In this document: piece by piece, positions 44,571-51,756 of the stretch
Layout of the letters: the number at the start of each line of letters is the position of its first letter
Numbering within the stretch: the first letter of the stretch is position 1
Assembly (NCBI GenBank): GCA_002708415.1
Contig: PANS01000032.1
Span: 1 to 51,756 of the forward strand
DNA: 51,756 nt
Reading direction: 5' to 3'
Source of the DNA: Micavibrio sp.
GTDB taxonomy: Bacteria > Pseudomonadota > Alphaproteobacteria > Micavibrionales > Micavibrionaceae
Program-made: the position numbers and the translations under genes
The notes under the pieces: generated by a model
The model's database searches: none
Seen by the model: the letters and a program-made list of their open reading frames with translations, nothing else
What the model was told of the DNA's origin: nothing

Positions 44571-45050
44571 TTACATCAAGGCGCGAAGCACTCTTGGCAC
44601 AATCTTTTTTATATTTTCTTTTGACGGTATCAGTGACCATGCAGCCTTTGCTGCAGGGGTAGGGTTAAACTCTGATCTAAGCTCTGATAAAGGGTTTTTC
44701 CACCTTCTAGCTTCTAATATTTTTACATTTTTGTCTTTACGATTTTCAATACCATGAACAATCATTTGCTTTGTACGGTATTTAATATCACTACGTTGCG
44801 ATGCTCTAGAAAATGCTGATGCAAGGGATAGTACTGTGGGAACTGCTACTTGAGCAATATGACTAACTTCTGGAATAGGGAAGAACGCCAGCGTTGCTGC
44901 TGTCGCTCCAAAACTGTATTTTAAGCCTCTGCTAATGATGAGGTGCGCTGTTTCTACGGGGCTTGCATTTGATTTCCATTGGTTAGCAACCCTGATTGCT
45001 GTCTCGCGTTTTTTTTGTTTTAACGCTTCTGTTTCTACATCTTTTGCCAT
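44571..45050 (-). CDS. Hypothetical protein between fabH and ihfA
   Basis: Not recognised. A basic 159-residue protein with a weakly hydrophobic middle (YSFGATAATLAFFPIPEVSHIAQVAVPTVLSLASAFSRAS), which might be one or two membrane-contacting helices, and a polar, Lys/Arg-rich second half (KYRTKQMIVHGIENRKDKNVKILEARRWKNPL). There is no signal peptide or known motif. It is inserted on the opposite strand into the otherwise conserved plsX-fabH-ihfA-merR block. The 211-bp gap to ihfA is unusually AT-rich. Confidence 0.6.
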   Translation of the reverse strand: MAKDVETEALKQKKRETAIRVANQWKSNASPVETAHLIISRGLKYSFGATAATLAFFPIPEVSHIAQVAVPTVLSLASAFSRASQRSDIKYRTKQMIVHGIENRKDKNVKILEARRWKNPLSELRSEFNPTPAAKAAWSLIPSKENIKKIVPRVLRALM

Positions 45051-45262
45051 ATTAGAACTCCACTTGTTCGGGGGAATGTATATAAATTAACGACATATGT
45101 AAATAAAAATAATATAAAGAACACACTCTATCCCTCTATAAAAACACAATTTTTCAAATTTTATTCAAAAGTTTTGTGGTTAAGTCTTCTTGTGCGATTG
45201 ACGATAAAGGCTTTGGGCGCTTAAAGTTTACCCATATAAAACATTGATGGAGTCTTAAGGTA

Positions 45263-45634
45263 ATGACGTTGCCACCAGAAACTAAAACTATGACCCGTGC
45301 CGATTTGGCCGAAGCCGTTTATGCGCAAGTGGGTCTATCTCGTAATGAATCATCGGATCTTGTTGAGCAAGTTTTGGATGAAATGATGGCCGCCTTGAGT
45401 GAAGGGGATAATGTTAAAATTTCTTCTTTTGGAAGCTTTTCAGTAAAGCAAAAGGCGGAACGTGTTGGGCGTAACCCAAAAACGGGTGTTGAAGTGCCAA
45501 TTAGCCCGCGTAAAGTGTTGGTGTTTCGCGCTTCGCATGTGCTTAAAGATAAAATCAATAAAGCAACGCAAGCTGCTGAAACATCAGAGCCTTCTTCTAA
45601 TCCACCGTTTGGTTCAAACGACGACTTATTTTAA
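45263..45634 (+). CDS. ihfA: Integration host factor subunit alpha
   Basis: A DNA-bending nucleoid protein subunit. At 123 aa it has a short extra N-terminus before [82 protein letters not shown], the full HU/IHF domain with the intercalating Pro arm (RNPKTG). A polar C-terminal tail follows. The location after fabH and before the MerR gene supports IhfA rather than HU. The ATG at 45263 has TAAGG nearby; an internal ATG at codon 10 is a less likely alternative. Confidence 0.93.
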   Translation: MTLPPETKTMTRADLAEAVYAQVGLSRNESSDLVEQVLDEMMAALSEGDNVKISSFGSFSVKQKAERVGRNPKTGVEVPISPRKVLVFRASHVLKDKINKATQAAETSEPSSNPPFGSNDDLF

Positions 45635-45688
45635 TTTTTAACGATCCAATTTAATAAAAAGCTAATAGAGAAACTATAAGAGATAATC

Positions 45689-46369
45689 ATGCAAAATCCA
45701 TATCGTGTTACGCCCCCTTTAATGTCAGAAGACACCGCGCCGAGTGCTTCGGATGAAACGCAGGTACGTCAGCCGACATTTAGCGCGCCGGTAGAACCTC
45801 AAGCCCAGACGCAGAGGGGCACAAAGCTTGAAAGCTCTGTCGAGATGGAGCCTATTCAGAAAAAAGAACAGGTCGCGGATAGTGCGGTTAAAGCTTCTGC
45901 AAGCGCGCAATCTGGCGCATCGAAAAAGAAAGTTCAAAAAGCACCAAATGCCTTTCGTACAATTAGTGAAGTGGCAACGGAGTTGGACGTACAACAACAT
46001 GTTCTTCGTTTTTGGGAAACAAAATTTACGCAAGTAAAACCATTAAAACGTGGTGGTGGCCGTCGTTACTATCGTCCTGAAGACGTTGCGATTTTAAAAC
46101 GTATCCACCATCTTCTCTACACAGAAGGGTACACGATTAAAGGTGTTCAAAAGCTTCTTAAAGGTCGCGGTAAATCACAAGTTGTTGCGGCAGAAGCCAA
46201 TAATGAAAATGCGGCGCGTGATGTTGCGCCTGCGCCACAGCCAAAAGTTCAAGCGCCCGTACAGGCGCAAGCGACGGCGGAGCCTGCGGGCATGTCAGCA
46301 AAACAGCGAGCCGTTCTTGAAATGATGCTCGCTGAACTTAAATCTTTACGCAGTATGGTGAAGGCTTAG
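45689..46369 (+). CDS. MerR family transcriptional regulator
   Basis: A 226-residue regulator. The DNA-binding domain lies in the middle: [71 protein letters not shown]. It is flanked by long polar, Ala/Gln/Pro-rich segments ([15 protein letters not shown]) and ends with a short helix ([20 protein letters not shown]). It has no metal-binding cysteines. It occurs next to ihfA and tRNA-Pro across alphaproteobacteria, but the regulon is unknown to me. It converges on the unknown gene at 46373 with a 3-bp gap. Confidence 0.9.
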   Translation: MQNPYRVTPPLMSEDTAPSASDETQVRQPTFSAPVEPQAQTQRGTKLESSVEMEPIQKKEQVADSAVKASASAQSGASKKKVQKAPNAFRTISEVATELDVQQHVLRFWETKFTQVKPLKRGGGRRYYRPEDVAILKRIHHLLYTEGYTIKGVQKLLKGRGKSQVVAAEANNENAARDVAPAPQPKVQAPVQAQATAEPAGMSAKQRAVLEMMLAELKSLRSMVKA

Positions 46370-46372
46370 TCT

Positions 46373-46771
46373 TTAAGCTATTATCGCTTGCGGCGCACCT
46401 ACTTTAGGTTGCCCGTTCGTTGGTTCTTGTGATGCTTTGACGTGTTCATAATCACCTAAGGACTTTACCACATCAGACATGATTGGTGATAGGTCTCTTA
46501 GTAGAGGTTGTGGACTTTTTTCTGCAATTTTTGTCCAAGAGAGTGCGGTCATACCTACAGTGGTATCTGTTTCTGAGAGACTTGTTACTAACGCTGCAGT
46601 GGCTTTTGCGGCATTGTTTGCAAAGTTAACTTTAACAATACGCGCAAATTCAATTTGTGCTTTCCCTTGCTTAGATTCAAGCTCAATTTGAGATGTTGTT
46701 GGCTCTTTTATAAGTTCGATCAGTTTTGAAAATATAGGGTTTTGTCGTTGCGCTGTTGGTAAATCGTCCAT
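46373..46771 (-). CDS. Hypothetical protein
   Basis: Not recognised. The ATG at 46771 has AAGGA 9 nt upstream, giving 132 residues; the longer track start (46813) lacks such a site. The sequence is amphipathic and mostly helical (NPIFSKLIELIKEPTTSQIELESKQGKAQIEFARIVKVNFANNAAKATAALVTSL), without signal peptide, membrane segment or cysteines. It lies between the MerR gene (3-bp tail-to-tail gap) and tRNA-Pro. Confidence 0.6.
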   Translation of the reverse strand: MDDLPTAQRQNPIFSKLIELIKEPTTSQIELESKQGKAQIEFARIVKVNFANNAAKATAALVTSLSETDTTVGMTALSWTKIAEKSPQPLLRDLSPIMSDVVKSLGDYEHVKASQEPTNGQPKVGAPQAIIA

Positions 46772-46891
46772 AATTGTTATCCTTCTATTACATAGGGAGG
46801 AGTGTGTTACCATAATCTACAAAAGTTTGTAAACATCTATTTGATTTGTTGGATAAATTTGGGTAATTAAGACAGTATTCATTGAAGATGT

Positions 46892-46968
46892 CGGAGTGTG
46901 GCGCAGTCTGGTAGCGCACTCGCCTGGGGGGCGAGGGGTCGGAGGTTCAAGTCCTCTCACTCCGACCA
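46892..46968 (+). tRNA. tRNA-Pro (GGG)
   Basis: A 77-nt cloverleaf including the encoded CCA. The acceptor stem CGGAGTG pairs with CACTCCG; the anticodon stem CTCGC/GCGAG encloses the loop CTGGGGG, giving anticodon GGG; the T arm contains GGTTCAAGTCC. The location after the ihfA/MerR block is usual in alphaproteobacteria. Its last 27 nt are repeated exactly at 47066-47092. Confidence 0.97.
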
Positions 46969-47002
46969 AATCCATAAATATTACGTAGCGTAGATTCGTA
47001 TT

Positions 47003-47035
47003 AGAGGGGGCGGGTAGAATAACCTCCTCTTTTTT
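47003..47035 (+). terminator. Intrinsic terminator of tRNA-Pro
   Basis: AGAGGGGG (47003-47010) pairs with CCTCCTCT (47023-47030; one G-T pair) around a 12-nt loop, followed by a T run to 47035. It lies 34 nt after the tRNA 3' end. Confidence 0.8.
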
Positions 47036-47040
47036 AAAGG

Positions 47041-47065
47041 GCATGAACGCGCAAGCGCGTCATGC
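47041..47065. repeat. GC-rich hairpin flanking the tRNA-Pro 3' copy
   Basis: GCATG-A-ACGCGC-AA-GCGCGT-CATGC: an 11-bp stem with one bulged A and a very short loop, directly adjoining the repeated tRNA 3' segment. There is no T run on either side close enough for a terminator. Confidence 0.7.
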
Positions 47066-47092
47066 GAGGTTCAAGTCCTCTCACTCCGACCA
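47066..47092 (+). repeat. Exact 27-nt copy of the tRNA-Pro 3' end (candidate attachment site)
   Basis: Identical to tRNA-Pro positions 46942-46968 (from the T arm through CCA), with identity ending sharply on both sides. The copies start 124 nt apart. Duplicated tRNA 3' ends are the typical footprint of tyrosine-recombinase integration (established), but the 97 bp between the copies hold no gene. Confidence 0.8.
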
Positions 47093-47095
47093 TTC

Positions 47096-47641
47096 TTATG
47101 CTTGAGGGCAGTAAGTGTGCGTTCCTGGTGCTTTTGCGTTGTTGATAAAGAAAGAGACGTTAATGCCATCCTCAACTGATTCTTCTCTACCCATTTCATA
47201 GTCTTTCACTGTGGCTATGTTTTGCATTAAGGATGAGTATTGATCTTGGTAAATGGCTGGAGCACTAAGCGCATATACTATATCTAGTCCGTGTGTTGCG
47301 GCGGCAACCGTTTGAAAGGCACTAACCATACTTTGTCTGAATTGTTCTGTATACTCACTATAGGCTTGTTCACCAATGGTTGCCCACGCATAATTGATAG
47401 CACTTATTTCGCTTTGCATAACTATATCAACTTCAATATAACCACCATCTTGCGTGCAGGCTTGAATTGTTTGTGATCGACTGCCGTTTGCCGCATCAAG
47501 AAATGCAAAAACGGGCCCTCTCATCGTAAAGGTTGGTAGGGCATTGTTTTGATAAACAGCTTCGCCCAAATCTTGCGCTTGTACAAAAGAGGAAGCAAGG
47601 GTTAGAACGAGAGACGATAAGGTAGTTGTTAACTTTTTCAT
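47096..47641 (-). CDS. Hypothetical exported protein
   Basis: Not recognised. 181 residues with a clear Sec signal peptide (MKKLTTTLSSLVLTLASSFVQA, cleavage before QDLGEA). The mature part has two cysteines (IQACTQDGG and the terminal THTYCPQA) that could form a disulfide, and helical Gln/Ala/Tyr-rich sections. Its stop codon lies 3 bp from the duplicated tRNA-Pro 3' end, so the gene directly borders the candidate attachment site. The role is unknown. Confidence 0.65.
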   Translation of the reverse strand: MKKLTTTLSSLVLTLASSFVQAQDLGEAVYQNNALPTFTMRGPVFAFLDAANGSRSQTIQACTQDGGYIEVDIVMQSEISAINYAWATIGEQAYSEYTEQFRQSMVSAFQTVAAATHGLDIVYALSAPAIYQDQYSSLMQNIATVKDYEMGREESVEDGINVSFFINNAKAPGTHTYCPQA

Positions 47642-47728
47642 ATTATAAATATGATTAAATCACGCATTATCTATTAGCGTCCATAATGAATGTATAGTTT
47701 TAAACACTTTTTTGAAAGATAGTGTCTT

Positions 47729-47971
47729 TTAAAGCGCTAATCTTAAAACCATATAAGGAACAAGGTTAAAGACAATGATGAGCAACTTATAACGGGCGAG
47801 ATAATTAAAGTAGGATTGCGCTAAAAACTCGTCACTGACATTGAATAGTTTCTTATGAAACCCCATGGATAGCTGTTTGAAAAAGCAAACCATGATTGTG
47901 GAGATTAGCAGTAAACCAATATTGATACCGAGAGACCAGCCCATAAAATGTGTGAAAGTGGTTAAATCCAT
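47729..47971 (-). CDS. DUF6868 family small membrane protein
   Basis: An 80-residue inner-membrane protein with two hydrophobic segments (WSLGINIGLLLISTIMVCFF and LLIIVFNLVPYMVLRLAL). The string MDLTTFTHFMGWSLGINIGLLLIS, then FHKKLFNVSDEFLAQSYFNYLARYKLLIIVFNLVPYMVL fits the DUF6868 family as I recall it. Function unknown. It stands alone between the exported hypothetical protein and the divergent rplM. Confidence 0.75.
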   Translation of the reverse strand: MDLTTFTHFMGWSLGINIGLLLISTIMVCFFKQLSMGFHKKLFNVSDEFLAQSYFNYLARYKLLIIVFNLVPYMVLRLAL

Positions 47972-48026
47972 TGAAATTTTCCTTGCTCTTGAGTGGGGTG
48001 TTCATAAGTTAGCATGATTTTTAACA

Positions 48027-48053
48027 TTGACTCAATAATGCCTTTGATATATT
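48027..48053 (+). promoter_or_regulatory. Candidate promoter upstream of rplM
   Basis: TTGACT (5/6) and TATATT (5/6) with a 15-nt spacer, about 137 nt before the rplM ATG. A small GAGGTA/TACCTC hairpin (48055-48072) follows immediately. A second TTGACT lies at about 48105 without a good -10. Assigned by eye; spacing is shorter than ideal. Confidence 0.25.
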
Positions 48054-48189
48054 TGAGGTAAATAAATACCTCTATTTTAACCTCCTGTTTTTATACGTTT
48101 TTTCTTGACTATGATGCATGTTTGTTGCAAAACAGCGCCAGAATTCAAAAGAGTTTGAAATTATAAGGAAAAAACCCAAGGAGGGTAGA

Positions 48190-48651
48190 ATGAAAACTTA
48201 TTCAGCAAAAGCCGCTGACATCGAAAAGAAATGGTTTATCGTTGATGCCGAAGACGTAGTTCTTGGTCGTCTTGCGACAATCGTTGCTAATCGTATCCGT
48301 GGTAAACATAAACCAACTTATACACCGCACATGGATGATGGTGATCACGTTGTTGTGATCAACGCTCAAAAAGTTCGTCTAACGGGTAAAAAGCGTGATA
48401 ACGACATTTTTTACTGGCACACAGGTTATCCTGGTGGAATTAAAGAACGTTCAAAAGGTGCTATCCTTGATGGTGAGTTCCCAGAACGTGTTGTTCACAA
48501 AGCGATTGAGCGTATGGTTCCACGTGGCCCACTTGGTCGTCTCGCAATGGGTAACCTTCGCGTATACCCTGGTGCAGAACACCCGCATGAAGCACAAAAG
48601 CCAGAAGTACTCGATGTTGCTGGCATGAACCCTAAGAATAAGAGAGCATAA
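48190..48651 (+). CDS. rplM: Large ribosomal subunit protein uL13
   Basis: An early-assembling 50S protein. The ATG at 48190 has AAGGAGGG 7 nt upstream and gives the usual [59 protein letters not shown] (153 aa); the track's earlier start is not supported. The signature segment with [43 protein letters not shown] is complete. rpsI starts 2 bp after the stop, the universal rplM-rpsI operon. Confidence 0.98.
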   Translation: MKTYSAKAADIEKKWFIVDAEDVVLGRLATIVANRIRGKHKPTYTPHMDDGDHVVVINAQKVRLTGKKRDNDIFYWHTGYPGGIKERSKGAILDGEFPERVVHKAIERMVPRGPLGRLAMGNLRVYPGAEHPHEAQKPEVLDVAGMNPKNKRA

Positions 48652-48653
48652 CA

Positions 48654-49181
48654 ATGTCTGAAGCAATCAAAGATCTTAAAGACCTCAAAGACCTCAAAGA
48701 GGCAACTAGCGATGCGAAGGCAGAAGCTGCTGCTCCTGCTGCAAACTCAGAAGCACAAGAGGCTCCGTCTCCTCGTGTTAAAAAAGTAGATGATTTAGGC
48801 CGTGCGTATGCAACTGGTCGTCGTAAAGAATCTGTAGCGCGTGTTTGGCTTTCAAAAGGAACGGGTAAAGTTGTTGTAAATGGTAAAGTACAAGATGAGT
48901 ACTTCTGCCGTCAGACACACCTTTTGGTTCTTAATCAGCCATTCCTTATCGCAGATCGTGTTAATCAATTTGACGTGATGTGTACTGTAAAAGGTGGCGG
49001 TCTTTCTGGCCAAGCTGGTGCGGTTCGTCACGGTATCTCACGCGCGCTTGAAAACTTTGAGCCTGAGCTACGTCCAAGCTTGAAAAAAGCGGGCATGCTT
49101 ACACGTGATGCACGTGTTGTTGAGCGTAAGAAAATCGGTAAGCACAAAGCGCGTCGTTCTAAACAGTGGGCAAAACGTTAA
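48654..49181 (+). CDS. rpsI: Small ribosomal subunit protein uS9
   Basis: A 30S head protein whose C-terminal tail reaches the P-site tRNA. The conserved domain is [28 protein letters not shown]...[64 protein letters not shown]. It has an N-terminal extension of about 50 residues, as in other alphaproteobacteria, here opening with a [10 protein letters not shown] repeat encoded by 9-bp tandem units. The tail reads QWAKR rather than the usual QFSKR, keeping the terminal Lys-Arg. It lies 2 bp after rplM. Confidence 0.97.
   Translation: MSEAIKDLKDLKDLKEATSDAKAEAAAPAANSEAQEAPSPRVKKVDDLGRAYATGRRKESVARVWLSKGTGKVVVNGKVQDEYFCRQTHLLVLNQPFLIADRVNQFDVMCTVKGGGLSGQAGAVRHGISRALENFEPELRPSLKKAGMLTRDARVVERKKIGKHKARRSKQWAKR
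48669..48695 (+). repeat. 9-bp tandem repeat in rpsI start
   Basis: Three consecutive 9-bp units (AAAGATCTT, AAAGACCTC, AAAGACCTC) encode the KDLKDLKDL segment of the uS9 N-terminal extension. The last two are identical, and the run continues into AAAGAGG. In-frame unit size means copy-number change would not break the gene. Confidence 0.8.
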
Positions 49182-49297
49182 CAGCCATACTTTCCTTCTG
49201 GATGTCGTTGGATTTCACCTCGCGTATATTTATACGCTTTGGTTTATCCGCCTAACCAAAAGAAAAGCCTGTTTGTTATATCGTTATATATTTATTC

Positions 49298-49326
49298 AAA
49301 AAAGGCGCTCTTTAGGCGCCTTTTTT
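49298..49326. terminator. Bidirectional intrinsic terminator between rpsI and sdaA
   Basis: AAAAAAGGCGC pairs perfectly with GCGCCTTTTTT around a 7-nt loop; the A run on the left and T run on the right make it work for rpsI (+) and sdaA (-) transcripts alike. It lies about 117 nt after the rpsI stop and 11 nt before the sdaA stop. Confidence 0.88.
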
Positions 49327-49336
49327 GTTGAAGGTT

Positions 49337-50734
49337 CTAACACTCTGGCAAGTTAACCGCTAAGCCTCCTTGGCTGGTTTCTTTATAGCGGTTAGACATA
49401 TCAAGGCCAGTCTGACGCATTGTTTCAATGCAGTTATCAAGCGGAATAATGTGTGTTCCGTCACCGCGTAAGGCTAACGATGCTGCCGTCACAGCTTTTA
49501 CGGCGCCTAAACCATTTCTTTCAATGCAGGGGATTTGAACAAGGCCGCCGACGGGATCGCAGGTCATTCCCAAATGATGCTCTAAAGCAATCTCTGCCGC
49601 ATTTTCAATCTGTGGAGCTGTACCGCCGAGCGCGGCGCATAGTCCTGCGGCAGCCATAGCAGAGGCCGAGCCAACCTCACCCTGACAACCAACTTCTGCG
49701 CCGGATATTGAGGCATTGTTTTTGATGATGCCGCCAATAGCAGCCGCTGTTAAAAGGAATTCTTCAATGCCTGCTTTGTCAGCATCAGGTGTAAAGTCCA
49801 GGTAATAACGTAGAACTGCTGGAATAACGCCAGCAGCGCCATTGGTGGGAGCGGTGACGACCTGTCCGCCAGCAGCATTTTCTTCGTTCACAGCCATGGC
49901 ATAAACGGCGAGCCATTCATTACAAACGTGGTAGCTTTTGCTATTCTTTTGCTCTTCGTCCTTGAGTTGCTCGTGAATATCTTGGGCGCGGCGATTAACT
50001 TTTAAATCACCGGGAAGTTTTCCATTTCTGCTTAGGCCTCGGTCAATGCATGCATTCATAATTTTCCAGATTTTTTGAATACCTTCACTGGTTTCGCCAA
50101 TAGGGCGGTGACGGCGTTCATTTTGGCGTTTCATCTCGGCTATAGACTGACCTGATTGTTTAGCCATTTCGAGCATCTCATTAGCATTTTTGAAAGGGTA
50201 AGGGATTTCTGACGTGTCAATGTTAGGAGACGTTATATCCTGTTTAAAATGCTCTGCTAGTTCTTTCTCAGATAGAACAAAACCGCCACCGATGGAATAG
50301 TATGTCTCGCAGAGAATCTCTTTTCCGTCATCATCTTTTGCATAGAACTTCATGCCGTTTGGGTGACCTTCGAGCGGTGGGCCATAATCAAAAATAATGT
50401 CTGTTTCTGGATCAAAACAGGCGTTTATAGTGGAACCAACTTTAATGTTTTTTTCTTTTTTGAGCCGTTCAATGTGTTTGGTTACTTCATTGGGATCAAT
50501 TGTATCGGGCGTGAATCCCAAAAGACCGAGGATAATAGCTTTGTCACTGGCATGGCCTTTTCCTGTAAAAGCAAGGGAGCCGTGAAGGGAGGCTGAAATA
50601 TGTGCAACATTTTCTTGTGTGTCATGATCTTGTAATAAAGATAAAAATCTTATGGCTGCGGACATAGGCCCCATTGTATGAGAGCTTGAAGGGCCAATAC
50701 CTATCTTGAAGAGGTCAAAAACACTGATAAACAA
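49337..50734 (-). CDS. sdaA: L-serine ammonia-lyase (iron-sulfur, single chain)
   Basis: Deaminates L-serine to pyruvate using a [4Fe-4S] cluster. The 465 residues carry both domains: the beta domain begins [27 protein letters not shown], and the alpha domain holds [31 protein letters not shown] and [29 protein letters not shown], with the cluster cysteines. [22 protein letters not shown] is also typical. It competes with GlyA for serine. It diverges from the aldo/keto reductase gene across 126 bp. Confidence 0.97.
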   Translation of the reverse strand: MFISVFDLFKIGIGPSSSHTMGPMSAAIRFLSLLQDHDTQENVAHISASLHGSLAFTGKGHASDKAIILGLLGFTPDTIDPNEVTKHIERLKKEKNIKVGSTINACFDPETDIIFDYGPPLEGHPNGMKFYAKDDDGKEILCETYYSIGGGFVLSEKELAEHFKQDITSPNIDTSEIPYPFKNANEMLEMAKQSGQSIAEMKRQNERRHRPIGETSEGIQKIWKIMNACIDRGLSRNGKLPGDLKVNRRAQDIHEQLKDEEQKNSKSYHVCNEWLAVYAMAVNEENAAGGQVVTAPTNGAAGVIPAVLRYYLDFTPDADKAGIEEFLLTAAAIGGIIKNNASISGAEVGCQGEVGSASAMAAAGLCAALGGTAPQIENAAEIALEHHLGMTCDPVGGLVQIPCIERNGLGAVKAVTAASLALRGDGTHIIPLDNCIETMRQTGLDMSNRYKETSQGGLAVNLPEC

Positions 50735-50860
50735 AGAAAATACCCTATTTTATTATATTGTAAGGTCATTCTATCACAATAAAAATATTGAGGGAATTGT
50801 CTTGAACTGGCGCGGTAGTCCAGTCATATTGTGGCATTATTTAATAAATAGGGAATAATC

Positions 50861-51756
50861 ATGAAATATTCAAAATTAGGACGTACTGGTTTAGAGGTTT
50901 CACGTTGTTGTTTGGGAACAATGACTTGGGGGGAGCAGAATTCTGAGGCTGAAGGTCATGAGCAGATGGATTATGCGTTAGAGCGCGGCGTTAATTTTTG
51001 GGATACGGCTGAGCTTTACGCCGTGCCACCAAGAGCGGAAACCTATGGTCGTACCGAAGAAATTATTGGAACTTGGTTTGAAAAAAGAGGTAAACGTGAA
51101 GATGTTATTTTAGCGACAAAAGTCTCTGGCATCGGTCGCCCCTATATTCGCGAAGGAAGCGCTTTAACAGGGGATTCTGTGCGCGAAGCGGTTGAGGGGT
51201 CTTTAAAGCGCCTTAAAACGGATTATATTGATTTGTATCAGTTACATTGGCCAAACCGTCCGTTCCCTCATTTTGGAAGTAATCATGCGGGGTTGATTGA
51301 TTTTACGGCCAATGACACGGCGCGTATTGAAGATAATTTATTAGATATTCAGCGCGGTATAGATGATGTGGTTAAGGCTGGTAAAGTGCGCCATTTTGGT
51401 CTTTCTGACGATAGCGCTTGGGGCATTATGAAGTATAATGAGCAGGCGAAAGAACATGGTCTGCCGCGTGTTGAATCAATACAGAATGAATTTAGTTTGC
51501 TTGATCGTTCTGATGATCCATATGTTGCGGAAGTCTGTGTGCGTGATGATGTTGCGTATTTACCATGGTCGCCTTTAGCCATGGGAATTTTAAGCGGTAA
51601 ATACCTGCAAAAACCATGGGACAAGAATTGGCGCTATCAGGTGGCAAAAGATATCAATTCTGATCCAGGATCTTATAGGTTTACAGAGCAGTCCGAAGCC
51701 GCCGTAAAGGCGTATATGGAGGTTGCCGCTAAACATGGTTTGGATGTCTGCCAAAT
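50861..51756 (+). CDS. Aldo/keto reductase, Tas-like (3' end outside window)
   Basis: An NADP(H)-dependent oxidoreductase of the Tas/YghZ-like AKR group. Absent from the ORF track because no stop occurs before the window end. The translation begins MKYSKLGRTGLEVSRCCLGTMTWGEQNSE, the usual Tas start, and continues ALERGVNFWDTAELYAVPP (catalytic Asp and Tyr), VILATKVSG (Lys), DYIDLYQLHWPNR (His), GKVRHFGLSDDSAWG, VESIQNEFSLLDR and YLPWSPLAMGILSGKY. About 298 codons are present; E. coli Tas has 346, so roughly 50 are missing. GGGAATA lies 8 nt upstream. The substrate is unknown. Confidence 0.92.
   Translation, partial: MKYSKLGRTGLEVSRCCLGTMTWGEQNSEAEGHEQMDYALERGVNFWDTAELYAVPPRAETYGRTEEIIGTWFEKRGKREDVILATKVSGIGRPYIREGSALTGDSVREAVEGSLKRLKTDYIDLYQLHWPNRPFPHFGSNHAGLIDFTANDTARIEDNLLDIQRGIDDVVKAGKVRHFGLSDDSAWGIMKYNEQAKEHGLPRVESIQNEFSLLDRSDDPYVAEVCVRDDVAYLPWSPLAMGILSGKYLQKPWDKNWRYQVAKDINSDPGSYRFTEQSEAAVKAYMEVAAKHGLDVCQ

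Noticed and set aside
46969-47065. A complete integrative element between the two tRNA-Pro 3' copies
   Set aside because: Only 97 bp lie between them: a terminator and a hairpin, with no coding capacity. A scar or attachment site is the most that can be claimed.
47066-47092. A second tRNA gene downstream of tRNA-Pro
   Set aside because: Only the T arm and the 3' acceptor strand are present; there is no 5' acceptor strand, D arm or anticodon arm.
50804-50830. ACTGG/CCAGT inverted repeat as an operator upstream of the aldo/keto reductase
   Set aside because: Five-bp arms with a 9-nt gap are easily expected by chance, and no regulator gene is adjacent.
1-51756. CRISPR arrays, insertion sequences, prophage genes, rRNA, RNase P RNA, tmRNA
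   Set aside because: No regularly spaced repeats, transposase or integrase motifs, or conserved RNA cores other than the FMN riboswitch and tRNA-Pro were seen on either strand.

Overview
The window looks like chromosomal DNA of a flagellated, AT-leaning alphaproteobacterium. I base this on alphaproteobacterial gene neighbourhoods (glyA-nrdR-ribD-ribE-...-nusB; YceD-rpmF-plsX-fabH-...-ihfA-MerR-tRNA-Pro; hemB next to an LdtR-like MarR gene) and on lineage-typical small families (RHH_4, DUF465, DUF6898, DUF6868, ubiquinol-cytochrome c chaperone, Bpt leucyltransferase). A Rhodospirillales or Micavibrio-like affiliation is possible, but sequence inspection alone cannot fix it. There is no rRNA, CRISPR array, transposase or integrase in the window. 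The content is almost entirely housekeeping, with scattered unknown genes.

Layout. 1-3.6 kb: 3' part of a large AsmA-family gene and an RHH regulator. 3.6-8.3 kb: fumC, an unknown gene with a phage/plasmid-like C-terminal motif, purK, purE and DUF465. 8.5-12.8 kb: pfkA, a PH-domain membrane protein, ilvD and a sulfotransferase. 12.8-17.5 kb: an L,D-transpeptidase, a Tat-exported M15-like protein, folK-folP and an unknown gene. 17.5-21 kb: an aspartate dehydrogenase/Ldh pair, recO carrying an in-frame palindromic element, a thioesterase and an unknown gene. 21-27.3 kb: parC, bpt, motB, motA and hemB. 27.4-31.2 kb: the LdtR-like regulator, an asparaginase-like unknown, gcdH, DUF6898 and a GNAT. 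31.3-36.7 kb: rpiB-glyA-nrdR-ribD-ribE, then an FMN riboswitch, ribH (type 2) and nusB. 36.8-40.4 kb: a periplasmic thioredoxin-like protein, a FliL-like protein and hppA. 40.4-46.8 kb: bamE, the cytochrome bc1 chaperone, yceD-rpmF, plsX-fabH, an unknown, ihfA, MerR and an unknown. 46.9-48 kb: tRNA-Pro with a displaced second copy of its 3' end, an exported unknown and DUF6868. 48-51.8 kb: rplM-rpsI, sdaA and a 3'-truncated aldo/keto reductase.

How the genes work together. Several genes serve one-carbon and cofactor supply (glyA, folK, folP, purE, purK, ribD, ribE, ribH, hemB, probably nadX). Others serve envelope building and remodelling (AsmA, L,D-transpeptidase, M15-like protein, BamE, PlsX/FabH, LdtR-like regulator) and motility/energy (motA, motB, FliL-like, K+-independent H+-pyrophosphatase, bc1 assembly factor). 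The genome is tightly packed: most convergent gene pairs overlap or abut with 0-3 bp. Apart from the FMN riboswitch region (35301-35666), no stretch longer than 300 bp lacks a gene.

Best leads: the palindromic element inserted in frame in recO; the exact 27-nt repeat of the tRNA-Pro 3' end; the folK Shine-Dalgarno sequence inside a terminator hairpin; a riboswitch-controlled type-2 lumazine synthase in the usual ribH1 slot; an FNR-type box upstream of the fliL-like gene; an apparent catalytically degenerate asparaginase-fold protein; and an unknown protein whose C-terminus resembles phage/plasmid AcrVA2-like proteins. I did not find a clear-cut new multi-gene system.
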